From IMG/VR virus record IMGVR_UViG_3300017917_003808, positions 1 to 36,367 of that record: DNA of 36,367 nucleotides; one strand, written 5' to 3'. The translations under genes and the position numbers were made by a program. Positions 19,224 through 26,355 of this stretch are shown here, in pieces (within the stretch, counting starts at the first letter, position 1; each line of letters begins with the position of its first letter). This DNA is from a virus. The notes under the pieces were generated by a model. It ran no database searches. It saw only the letters and a program-made list of their open reading frames with translations, and was not told the origin of the DNA.

Positions 19224-20878
19224 TACCAGAATCCTCCCTTGAGTCCTTGACCGTTGGCAAAGTTTTTGAGACTAAACACTTTGCTGACTTGACTGCGTGT
19301 TTGTACTGGGATCAGTGTGATATCAATTTCCATTTTGGTCGGAACGTAAGTTGAATCCATGGTGTTGTTGACTGTTTGTGCTACATTTCTAGGTGCCGGG
19401 GTTTCAGGTTGAGCTCCTTTGGGCAACAATGCATTGGCTAGACGCTTGGCTGCGGATCCCAATGACACACCTCCCCAGCCAGATTCAACTGGCTGTCTGC
19501 GATTAAACAAGCTGGTGCCGTAGTTGTTTGGATTATTGGCTTTGATATAATCTACATCATTTGGTAGTGTGTATGTGAATGAACTTACTACACAAGGGTG
19601 CCCGTTGAATTGAAACTCGCCAAATCCAGACAAGTATACCAGTGGCGGTGGTGTTCCACGCTCAGGATCTTGTCCGTAGAACATTTTTGTCACGCTGCGG
19701 AAGAAGTGTATCACTGCCAACAAATAATTGGCTTCAAATGTATCTTGTGCTGTAAAAGTTCCGCGCACAGATATATCCCCTACTTTAGAATTTTTATAGT
19801 ACAATCCACGATAATTGCTGTGAATCAAGTCGTAGGCTTCGTAGTTTGCAGAATACACTGTGCTAATGGTAGGAGTATATGGAAAAATTACACCCTTGCT
19901 TTTGGCCAGTGGAGCTAGAATGCCCGGCGGACTAGCATTGTACAAATAATCGCTGCTTGGTGCTAAACTTAACCTTACACGCCAATCGTTGTTTGCAGAT
20001 GTACGGTAACGTGCGTTTAGTGTAGCTTGTTCTTGTGCTTTTTGTTTAACTGCTGCTTCTTGTCTTGCCAGGCGAGCAGTTTCAGATTCTGATTGGTTTG
20101 GTGTAGTATCTGCTGCTGCATTCTGTCTTGCTAACCTGGCAGTTTCAGCGGGAGACTCGTCTGGGTTAACTGGTTGTGGATTCGCTACAGAGTTAGGATC
20201 TACGCCACCATTAGCTGCAATTTCAGCTGCTCGCAAATTGGCCAACTGTTGTGCTTGTGTCAGCTCAGTTTCTTGCACTGCACCCGGGTTATTTCTAAGT
20301 TGCTCTTGTTTTGCATTTAACGCTGCTAATTTGTCTATTTGTGCCTGTATAGCAGGATCTGTAACTGCATTAGGATCAACACCACCATTGGCTGCAATTT
20401 CAGCTGCTCTAAGGTTGGCTAGTTGCTGATCTAAGGTAGTCTGTGCGGTTGGATCTGTGGTTCCTGAAACTGGCGTAGCCTGAGTTTGCTGCGGTGCTGT
20501 CTGAGAAGTTGGCTGTGGAACACCAGGATCAGCAACTGTGGACGCAGGTATTGGTTGAGTTTCTTGAGGTACTGGAGTTTTAGTCGCAGTTGATTCTGCC
20601 GCAGCTTTTGTTGCGTCTGCTGTTACATTGTTACTGACTTCGGCCAACGCAGTTGCTACTCTAGCCGGACCTCCTGTAAATCCGGCTGCTTGCAATTGTG
20701 CAAACAATTGTTGTATGTTTGATGTTGAATTGCCGCTTACATCTGCAGACTGCGTGGACGTAGCCACGGCACCATTGGGCGCAGTAACGGTATACGTGAT
20801 TTGATTTGTTTCAGTATTCAGGACTGCATTAACAACTATTCCTGTACTTGTGGTCTGACTGTCAGTATACTGTGGCAT
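19223..20878 (-). CDS. Baseplate/tail-tube junction protein, gp48-like candidate
   Basis: This 551-aa protein is first in the minus-strand tail operon. Residues about 1-285 are Ala/Thr/Gln/Pro-rich, repetitive and probably disordered, with two copies of QLANLRAAEIAANGGVDPN and two of ETARLARQ. The C-terminal 265 residues look folded (NDWRVRLSLAPSSDYLYNAS; FEANYLLAVIHFFRSVTKMF; FGEFQFNGHPCVVSSFTYTL). The pattern of a helix ending in FFR..KMFYG, a GxC strand and a final EIDITLIPV strand recalls the tube-like domain of T4 gp48, the cap that starts tail-tube assembly. This is resemblance of pattern, not a strong motif match. An AGGA site lies 8 nt before the ATG, with a TAAATA-type late box just upstream. 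Confidence 0.65.
   Translation of the reverse strand: MPQYTDSQTTSTGIVVNAVLNTETNQITYTVTAPNGAVATSTQSADVSGNSTSNIQQLFAQLQAAGFTGGPARVATALAEVSNNVTADATKAAAESTATKTPVPQETQPIPASTVADPGVPQPTSQTAPQQTQATPVSGTTDPTAQTTLDQQLANLRAAEIAANGGVDPNAVTDPAIQAQIDKLAALNAKQEQLRNNPGAVQETELTQAQQLANLRAAEIAANGGVDPNSVANPQPVNPDESPAETARLARQNAAADTTPNQSESETARLARQEAAVKQKAQEQATLNARYRTSANNDWRVRLSLAPSSDYLYNASPPGILAPLAKSKGVIFPYTPTISTVYSANYEAYDLIHSNYRGLYYKNSKVGDISVRGTFTAQDTFEANYLLAVIHFFRSVTKMFYGQDPERGTPPPLVYLSGFGEFQFNGHPCVVSSFTYTLPNDVDYIKANNPNNYGTSLFNRRQPVESGWGGVSLGSAAKRLANALLPKGAQPETPAPRNVAQTVNNTMDSTYVPTKMEIDITLIPVQTRSQVSKVFSLKNFANGQGLKGGFW
20194..20428. repeat. Imperfect direct repeat, two 58-nt copies inside the 551-aa gene
   Basis: Copies at 20194-20251 and 20371-20428 align without gaps and share the core CACCATTRGCTGCAATTTC. 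Both encode the same peptide (QLANLRAAEIAANGGVDPN with a few flanking differences). Most differences between copies look like third-position changes, so the peptide appears to have been kept after duplication. Confidence 0.8.
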
Positions 20879-20896
20879 TGCTATATTCCTATGCCT

Positions 20897-20904
20897 TATT
20901 TACC
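20897..20904 (-). promoter_or_regulatory. T4-type late promoter box (GGTAAATA) for the tail operon
   Basis: The minus strand reads GGTAAATAAG 18 nt upstream of the ATG of the first gene of the leftward tail operon. It matches the TAAATA core of T4 late promoters. No sigma70-like -35 element was seen upstream on this strand, consistent with gp55-dependent late transcription. Confidence 0.5.
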
Positions 20905-20934
20905 CAAAAAATTTTCGGCGTAGTTTAAGAAAGG

Positions 20935-20962
20935 TTGACAAACGTAGTAAAAATGCTACAAT
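20935..20962 (+). promoter_or_regulatory. Consensus sigma70 promoter driving gp55-gp47-gp46
   Basis: A perfect -35 hexamer TTGACA (20935-20940) is followed after 16 bp by TACAAT (20957-20962), one mismatch from the consensus -10. Transcription would start at about 20969, with an AGGAGA ribosome site at 20973-20978 and the gp55 ATG at 20990. This is the clearest host-type promoter I found and fits expression of gp55 before late genes. Confidence 0.85.
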
Positions 20963-20989
20963 AAGTATAGATAGGAGAACTGGTCAGCC

Positions 20990-21886
20990 ATGACTTTAAC
21001 CAAAACCCCAGCTCGAGTTAACTACCTCAATAACCGAGACATATTAAAAGAAATACACCTAAGCAAAAACACATATTGCTGGTACCGCGACAGGGACTTA
21101 GATCATCAATACGATATCATTTTACCTAGCGTGGAAAAAATTAATCAACGCACCATTGCCGAAGCTCGCAGAAATCGTGCAGATCGTATCAAACGCGAAA
21201 CAGGCGAAGTGTTAGACCCTACCAAAATTCCCAACACCGACATTGTTTTTAGAATCACATGTTGGGATCATATTCCCAAAGCACCCAAAAAATTAACCAA
21301 AGCTGAACAAAAAAAGCGCAAGCTGGAAGATATTTTAGATCTCGACGATGCCACAGACGACGATCCATTGGCCGATTTAATCGAAGAACCTGTGCTAGAC
21401 CTTAATCATGTTCGTCTGAACTTTCCCCCATTTGAGCACTATCGCATTGACGACAACAAGCAACCTTATATTGTTGGGCGCAGTCACTGGAAAGGCGACT
21501 TGCAAACTGGCGAATTTTGCAGAGAGCATGGACAAATGACACGCAAGCTGGCCATGATGTTTATGAAACTGTGTGAGCGTTATGCTACAAGGAGCAATTG
21601 GCGTGGGTACACCTACAACGAAGAAATGCGTGGACAAGCTCTACTACAGCTTAGTCAGATTGGTCTACAATTCGACGAAAGTAAGAGCCAGAACCCATTT
21701 GCGTATTACACTGCTGCGATCACTAACAGCTTTACGAGGATTCTTAACATAGAGAAGAAAAATCAAAACATTCGCGACGACATCTTGGAAATGAACGGAC
21801 TCAATCCTAGCTGGACTCGACAGAACTCTGGTAGCAAGAGCATGGCAGATTTGTCCGGTCCGGTTGTTTCTAGTTTGGATGAGTAA
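20990..21886 (+). CDS. 55: Late-transcription sigma factor gp55-like, with long N-terminal extension
   Basis: This 298-aa protein's C-terminal half resembles T4 gp55, the small sigma factor that directs host RNA polymerase to late promoters. Residues about 165-270 contain the sigma region-2-like block (MFMKLCERYATRSNWRGYTY, then QNPFAYYTAAITNSFTRILN and IEKKNQNIRDDILEMNG). T4 gp55 is about 185 aa. Here about 155 extra N-terminal residues precede the sigma part, including a basic/acidic stretch (PKKLTKAEQKKRKLEDIL, then DLDDATDDDPL), and I do not recognise this region. The protein ends in SSLDE. As I recall, T4 gp55 and gp33 end in a sliding-clamp-binding motif of form (S/C)LDFL(Y/F), so that motif is missing or cut short here. 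Transcribed from the sigma70 promoter upstream. Confidence 0.85.
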   Translation: MTLTKTPARVNYLNNRDILKEIHLSKNTYCWYRDRDLDHQYDIILPSVEKINQRTIAEARRNRADRIKRETGEVLDPTKIPNTDIVFRITCWDHIPKAPKKLTKAEQKKRKLEDILDLDDATDDDPLADLIEEPVLDLNHVRLNFPPFEHYRIDDNKQPYIVGRSHWKGDLQTGEFCREHGQMTRKLAMMFMKLCERYATRSNWRGYTYNEEMRGQALLQLSQIGLQFDESKSQNPFAYYTAAITNSFTRILNIEKKNQNIRDDILEMNGLNPSWTRQNSGSKSMADLSGPVVSSLDE

Positions 21887-21907
21887 TATACTAGCTGGAT
21901 GAGTAAT
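21876..21907. repeat. 12-nt direct repeat at the gp55/gp47 junction
   Basis: TGGATGAGTAAT occurs at 21876-21887 and again at 21896-21907, separated by 8 nt. The first copy holds the gp55 stop codon and an unused ATG (out of frame with gp47). The second holds the real gp47 start (ATG AGT AAT). Confidence 0.8.
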
Positions 21908-22915
21908 CTATTTCGCAAAGCAGCAATCTTTACTGACATCCACTTTGGATTAAAGTCAAACAGTGTCGTCCATAACGAAGACTGTTTGGCTTTTGTCAAA
22001 TGGGCTACTGAAAAAGCAAAGGAAGAGGGCTGCGAAACCTGCTTGTTTCTAGGCGATTGGCACAACAACCGTGCCAGCCTAAACATTGTTACACTAAACT
22101 ACAGCTTACGAGCCTTGGAGCATTTGAATGCCAATTTTGAGCGTGTGTATTTTATTCCTGGTAACCACGATCTATATTATCGCGACAAACGTGACATTCA
22201 AAGCGTGGAGTGGGCAAAGCACCTCCCTAATGTGGAAATCTGCAATGATTGGTTCAGCGACGGTAATGTCACTATTGCCCCTTGGCTATGTGGCGACGAT
22301 CATAAGAAACTGGCCAAACTAAAGGGCGACTACTTGTTTGGGCACTTTGAATTGCCCGGATACTTGATGAACGCAATGGTGGAAATGCCCGACCACGGTG
22401 AAATCAAGCGAGAAGATCTTCAAGGATTCGGACATGTGTTTACTGGACATTTCCACAAACGCCAAACTAAAAAGAATATTACCTACATCGGTAATGCGTT
22501 CCCTCACAATTATGCTGATGCTGGCGACGACGAAAGAGGTCTCACTGTATTGGAGTGGGGAAGAACGCCTGAGTTTCATGCTTGGCCTGCTCAACCGACC
22601 TACCGCGTCTACGGACTTGCAAATCTTATCGATAATGCGCCATCTCTCCTGCAGCCCAAGATGCATGTGCGTGTAAACTTAGATATTGAAATCAGCTACG
22701 AAGAAGCCAACTTCATCAAAGAGACTTTTATTAAAACATACGATCTCAGAGAGATGGCCCTGATTCCAAACAAAACTGCCGGTGTAGATGAAGACATGGC
22801 GCCAGGCGAAGTAAAATTTGAATCAGTAGATCAGATCGTAGTTGATCAACTTACTAACATTGAGTCCGAATTCTACGACAACAAACTTCTGCTAAAAATT
22901 TACCAAACTCTATGA
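21899..22915 (+). CDS. 47: Recombination endonuclease subunit gp47 (Mre11/SbcD-like)
   Basis: This 338-aa protein matches T4 gp47 (about 339 aa), the nuclease subunit that works with gp46 to resect DNA ends in recombination-dependent replication. The metallophosphoesterase motifs are in order: FTDIHFG (D13, H15), GDWHNN (52-57), PGNHD (about 87-91), GHF in the middle, and FTGHFHKRQ (about 181-189). These supply the two-metal site. No strong ribosome site precedes the ATG; translation may be helped by gp55, whose stop lies 12 nt upstream. Its end overlaps gp46 by 4 nt (ATGA). Confidence 0.95.
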   Translation: MSNLFRKAAIFTDIHFGLKSNSVVHNEDCLAFVKWATEKAKEEGCETCLFLGDWHNNRASLNIVTLNYSLRALEHLNANFERVYFIPGNHDLYYRDKRDIQSVEWAKHLPNVEICNDWFSDGNVTIAPWLCGDDHKKLAKLKGDYLFGHFELPGYLMNAMVEMPDHGEIKREDLQGFGHVFTGHFHKRQTKKNITYIGNAFPHNYADAGDDERGLTVLEWGRTPEFHAWPAQPTYRVYGLANLIDNAPSLLQPKMHVRVNLDIEISYEEANFIKETFIKTYDLREMALIPNKTAGVDEDMAPGEVKFESVDQIVVDQLTNIESEFYDNKLLLKIYQTL

Positions 22916-24675
22916 TTCAATTTAAAACCTTAACTGTTAAAAACTTTATGAGTGTAGGCAATGCCACACAAGGCATTGATTTTGATCGTCGAGACCTAAC
23001 ATTGGTACTAGGCGAGAACCTTGATTTAGGCGGCGACGGCAGTCGCAACGGTACAGGCAAAACAACAATCATCAATGCATTGAGTTATGCTTTGTATGGA
23101 CAAGCATTGAGTAACATTCGCAAAGATAACCTTGTGAACAAAACCAATTCCAAGCACATGCTTGTGAGTTTGGATTTCACTGTCAATGGCAAGGACTACA
23201 AGATTGAACGTGGACGCAAGCCCAATGTGCTGAAGTTTTACGTCAACAATGAAGAACAAACTGCCACAGACGAAGCTCAAGGTGACAGCCGAGAAACGCA
23301 AGATGCCATTGAGCGTATTCTGGGCATGAGTCACGACATGTTCAAACATATTTTGGCATTGAACACTTACACCGAACCTTTCTTGAGCCTAAAAGCCAAC
23401 GAACAGCGCACTATCATTGAGCAGTTATTGGGTATCACACAGTTAAGTGAGCGTGCCGAACGCATCAAAGAACTTAACCGTCAAACCAAAGACGCTATCA
23501 GTCAAGAAGAATTCCGTATTCGTGCTGTGCAAGAAGCCAACAAACGCATCGAAGAACAAATCGAAAGCCTGCGCAAACGTCAAACACTGTGGCTTAAAAA
23601 GCAACAGGACGATTGTGCAGCATTTGAGCAAGCCATAGCCGATCTCGAGCACATCAACATTGATCGTGAAGTGCAGGCACACAGAGACCTTGATGCTTAT
23701 CAGCGGTCAAAGAAAGAGATCGACGATTGCAATCGCAATCACAGGCTTGTGTCAGCAGAAATATCTAAACTAGAAAAAAGTCGTACCAAATTAGAACAAG
23801 AAATTGCCACATTGAACTCGCATCGTTGTCACGCATGTGGCCAAGACATACACGACAATCAGCATGAAACTATCAAAGCAGCCAAACTACAAGAGCTAGG
23901 CGAGATCAATCAATCCTGGCAAGAAAAACGCAACGAGTTAGTTGAGTATGAAAACGAGCTAGACGAGCTTGGAGAGCTAGGCACAGCACCTGTGGTGTTT
24001 TATGATAGCCTTGAACAAGCATTGAACCACAAAAACACTGTAGAGGGGTTGGCCAAAGATTTGGCCACACGCCGCAACGAAACTGATCCCTACGGAGAAC
24101 AAATTTCAGACATGCAAGGTCAAGCTCTGCAAACAGTGACTTACGATGCTCTAAACGAGCTCACCAGATTGCAGGAACACCAAGACTTCCTGTTGAAACT
24201 GTTGACTAGCAAAGACAGTTTTGTTCGCAAGAAGATTATTGATCAAAACCTAAGTTATCTGAATCAGCGACTCACACACTATTTGGATCGAATTGGCCTT
24301 CCACACACAGTTAAATTTCAAAACGATTTGACTGTGAGTATTGAAGAACTAGGTCGTGAACTAGACTTTGATAACTTGAGCCGGGGCGAGCGCACACGAC
24401 TGATTCTCTCTATGTCGTGGGCATTCCGTGATGTGTGGGAAAGCTTGTATCATCCTATTAACTTGTTGTTCATCGACGAGCTCATGGACAATGGTTTGGA
24501 CACGCAAGGTGTTGAAAACGGCTTGGGCTTGCTTAAGAAGATGAGTCGCGAACGCCACAAGAGCATTTGGTTAGTGAGTCACAAAGACGAACTGGCAGGA
24601 CGAGTAGAAAACATTCTCAAAGTTATAAAAGAAAACGGATTCACAAATTACAACACCGACGTTGATATAGCATAA
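22912..24675 (+). CDS. 46: Recombination endonuclease subunit gp46 (Rad50/SbcC-like)
   Basis: This 587-aa SMC-type ATPase is the partner of gp47. Visible features: Walker A GSRNGTGKTT at about residues 42-51; a central coiled-coil region about residues 170-460; zinc hook CHACG with C306 and C309 at its apex; ABC signature LSRGERTRL at about 489-497; Walker B LLFIDELMDNG at about 518-528; and a switch histidine in WLVSHKDEL. Length fits T4 gp46 (560 aa). It starts within the gp47 stop (ATGA), so the two subunits are translationally coupled, as expected for a complex. Confidence 0.95.
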   Translation: MIQFKTLTVKNFMSVGNATQGIDFDRRDLTLVLGENLDLGGDGSRNGTGKTTIINALSYALYGQALSNIRKDNLVNKTNSKHMLVSLDFTVNGKDYKIERGRKPNVLKFYVNNEEQTATDEAQGDSRETQDAIERILGMSHDMFKHILALNTYTEPFLSLKANEQRTIIEQLLGITQLSERAERIKELNRQTKDAISQEEFRIRAVQEANKRIEEQIESLRKRQTLWLKKQQDDCAAFEQAIADLEHINIDREVQAHRDLDAYQRSKKEIDDCNRNHRLVSAEISKLEKSRTKLEQEIATLNSHRCHACGQDIHDNQHETIKAAKLQELGEINQSWQEKRNELVEYENELDELGELGTAPVVFYDSLEQALNHKNTVEGLAKDLATRRNETDPYGEQISDMQGQALQTVTYDALNELTRLQEHQDFLLKLLTSKDSFVRKKIIDQNLSYLNQRLTHYLDRIGLPHTVKFQNDLTVSIEELGRELDFDNLSRGERTRLILSMSWAFRDVWESLYHPINLLFIDELMDNGLDTQGVENGLGLLKKMSRERHKSIWLVSHKDELAGRVENILKVIKENGFTNYNTDVDIA

Positions 24676-24711
24676 TTTTACACATAGGCAGCACCTTGAT
24701 AACTACAACGC

Positions 24712-25140
24712 ATGTCATGGACGTATCAAAATCAACCAGTAGATCGACTACCTGAAGATTGTGTGGGGTTTGTATATCTAATTACAAACACCACAAACGG
24801 CCGCATGTATATAGGCAAAAAATTAGCAAAGTTCTCAAAGACAACTCAAAAAACAGTCAAACTCAAAAACGGCAACAAAAAGAAAAAGAAAATCCGCACC
24901 AAGGTTGAAAGCGATTGGCAAGACTATTACGGTAGCAGCCCTGAGCTCTCCAAGGATGTGGAACTGATAGGCAAAGACAAATTCACCCGCGAAATCCTAT
25001 ATTATTGTAAAAGCAAAGCCGAATGCAGTTACATCGAAGCAAGAGAACAATTTTCCCGACGTGTATTAGAATCAAAAGATTACTACAACGGACACATTCA
25101 AGTACGTGTTCACGGTAGTCATATCATAGGCAAACTTTAA
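24712..25140 (+). CDS. GIY-YIG nuclease-like protein
   Basis: This 142-aa protein has a GIY-YIG type N-terminal signature: VYLI at 21-24 and MYIGK at 32-36. A lysine-rich insert follows (about 40-65, NGNKKKKKIRTK), then DWQDYYGSS at about 68-76 and SYIEAREQF at about 106-114. The Glu in that last motif is a plausible catalytic residue. Such small single-domain nucleases occur in T4-like phages, both free-standing (Seg type, mobile) and as fixed genes. It is 36 bp downstream of gp46, probably on the same transcript, and the next 370 nt are a hairpin-rich non-coding stretch. Whether it is a homing enzyme or a repair/degradation nuclease cannot be decided from the sequence. Confidence 0.75.
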   Translation: MSWTYQNQPVDRLPEDCVGFVYLITNTTNGRMYIGKKLAKFSKTTQKTVKLKNGNKKKKKIRTKVESDWQDYYGSSPELSKDVELIGKDKFTREILYYCKSKAECSYIEAREQFSRRVLESKDYYNGHIQVRVHGSHIIGKL

Positions 25141-25149
25141 GCAGTTACG

Positions 25150-25480
25150 GCTCGCACAAGCCAACATCGTGTGCCCTAGACCTGGATCTCGGATCGCAGG
25201 GACGGAAGCCTTGCCGCGCTAGCAAGCACTCAGCAACTATCCTTGACAGGACGACGATCGCAAATTGCCGCGGTTTTGCTGTTTGAACAGAATTTTAAAG
25301 GCTAAAATGACGTAGCAGCGATGCTACACTTTATACGCCCAAGCTAGCATTTGGGAGTATAAACGCCGTTGTGTATAAGAACGGGGATGGAGGTACCGGA
25401 CAACCGCCTCTGCTAAACACCCTAATGCTAGTGACTGTGCAACTCAGATGAGAACTCTTTTGCCCTGTGCGGGCAAAGTA
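25150..25480 (+). ncRNA. Candidate structured RNA (hairpin-rich gene-free region)
   Basis: No protein frame of note lies in 25141-25581. The plus strand holds consecutive hairpins: CTGGATC/GATCgCAG (25182-25199); GCcTTGC/GCAAGC (25208-25227); TTTTA/TAAAA (25293-25307); GTAGCA-GCGA-TGCTAC with a GNRA-type loop (25312-25327); TTTATAC+CCCAA paired with TTGGG+GTATAAA (25330-25363); CCGTT/AACGG (25366-25384); GAGG+CGG paired with CCG+CCTC around loop ACAA (25390-25410); TTTGCCC/GGGCAAA (25459-25477). Such density of perfect stems in a compact phage genome suggests a functional RNA or an intron-like element. I could not match it to tRNA, tmRNA or any known riboswitch. Strand and ends are uncertain; it may be read from the promoter before gp55. 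Confidence 0.5.
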
Positions 25481-25509
25481 TGACCACTTAATCTAGATGA
25501 GTATTAAAA

Positions 25510-25581
25510 TCGCTTCGCTCTTAGTACTAGACAATATGTTGTTGAGCGATAGCGAAAACAACTGATCTACGAAGTAGATCA
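25510..25581. terminator. Inverted repeats between converging genes, likely bidirectional terminator
   Basis: Two stems lie between the plus-strand unit and the leftward genes. The first pairs TCGCTTCGCTC (25510-25520) with GAGCGAtAGCGA (25544-25555), 11 bp with one bulge. The second is a perfect 8-bp hairpin TGATCTAC-GAA-GTAGATCA (25563-25581) that abuts the stop codon of the minus-strand gene. On the minus strand the second stem is followed by GTTGTTTTC, a weak T-rich tail. Position and symmetry fit transcription termination from both sides. Confidence 0.5.
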
Positions 25582-25917
25582 TTAAAACTGATCTGGCCAA
25601 TCTCTAAACAATGCGTGTTGAATGTTGCCTGATACGAATTGATTAAAGCTCTTGTGTTTGACTTCGAGTTCGCCTTCGAGTGGAGCAACACGACGGAATG
25701 CTGAATCCATTTGTCCCATGTCACGGAACTCCATGAGTATCATCCATTCAGGCATGTCAGCAATACTACGGAATCCCATTTTGCAACGAGTGATTCTGTA
25801 GTTTTCCATTTTGCCTTCAGCAATCAAATGATCAAAGAAACTCTTCATGCCATTGACCCAGTCTAGGTCTGAGATGTCGCCTTCTTTGTCTGCCCAAATT
25901 GTGTATAAGTCTGCCAT
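25582..25917 (-). CDS. Small conserved protein, DUF6614-like
   Basis: This 111-aa protein has the pattern I associate with the DUF6614 family, small proteins of aquatic bacteria with an alpha/beta fold. Matching elements are LYTIWADKEGD near the start, a helix, then MENYRITRCKMGF, MPEWMILMEFRDMGQMDSAF, HKSFNQFV and ending HALFRDWPDQF. The function of the family is not known to me. It is the last gene of the leftward gp26 unit, 3 bp after the 144-aa gene, and ends at a strong hairpin. Its presence in a structural-gene neighbourhood is odd; it may be a host-derived accessory protein. Confidence 0.8.
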   Translation of the reverse strand: MADLYTIWADKEGDISDLDWVNGMKSFFDHLIAEGKMENYRITRCKMGFRSIADMPEWMILMEFRDMGQMDSAFRRVAPLEGELEVKHKSFNQFVSGNIQHALFRDWPDQF

Positions 25918-25920
25918 AGT

Positions 25921-26355
25921 TTACTCCAGTGGTCCTAGTATTTCGAATCCGTCAATTTCGCTTTTGTACAAATGTGCCTGTTCTAGATAGAGATATTTAA
26001 ATCCACGTTGTTTGTAGATGGCGCATTCTGTTTTCATTGTTTCAATGCCCAACCTCAGTTTAGGGTTGTTGTAGTTCCATGCAAATTGATCGCACAGTGC
26101 ATTGTGTTCGTCATAGCGTTTGATCAAACTAAACGCCACTAACTTATCATTGTTGTAGTACCCGATGACATCGGTCATGGGATCAGTGTAACGACTGTCA
26201 AAAATTGGCATCACGCTGGCAAAACGTTTGTGTACACAGTAGTCTCTGTAGATTTTATTGAGTTCGGCAATGTCTGGATATACTAGGTAACTCCATTTTA
26301 CACTGGCAGTGTAATTGGTGCGACTGAGATCGATTCTAGCAAATTGGTAGCTCAT
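25921..26355 (-). CDS. Hypothetical protein, possibly GNAT-fold acyltransferase
   Basis: This is a 144-aa protein. The arrangement of a strand with DVIGYYNNDKLVAFSLIKRY, then DQFAWNYNNPKLRLGIETM, then a helix and YKQRGFKYLYLEQAHLYKSE resembles the later half of GNAT-type N-acyltransferases, especially aminoacyl-protein transferase-like ones, where a strand-helix pair forms the acyl-CoA or aminoacyl site. I do not see a clean Q/RxxGxG/A loop, so activity is unproven. Its ATG overlaps the stop of the 167-aa gene (ATGA), showing tight coupling. It could instead be a phage-specific protein with only a similar fold. Confidence 0.75.
   Translation of the reverse strand: MSYQFARIDLSRTNYTASVKWSYLVYPDIAELNKIYRDYCVHKRFASVMPIFDSRYTDPMTDVIGYYNNDKLVAFSLIKRYDEHNALCDQFAWNYNNPKLRLGIETMKTECAIYKQRGFKYLYLEQAHLYKSEIDGFEILGPLE

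Noticed and set aside
25386-25477. tRNA-like segment with CTGCTAA resembling a Ser(GCT) anticodon loop
   Set aside because: The flanks do not pair as an anticodon stem, there is no T-loop GTTCGA-type sequence, and the bases pair better as the GAGG/CCTC hairpin.
25459-25477. TTTGCCC/GGGCAAA hairpin as an intrinsic terminator
   Set aside because: No T-run follows the stem on the plus strand (AGTATGACC); treated as part of the structured region.
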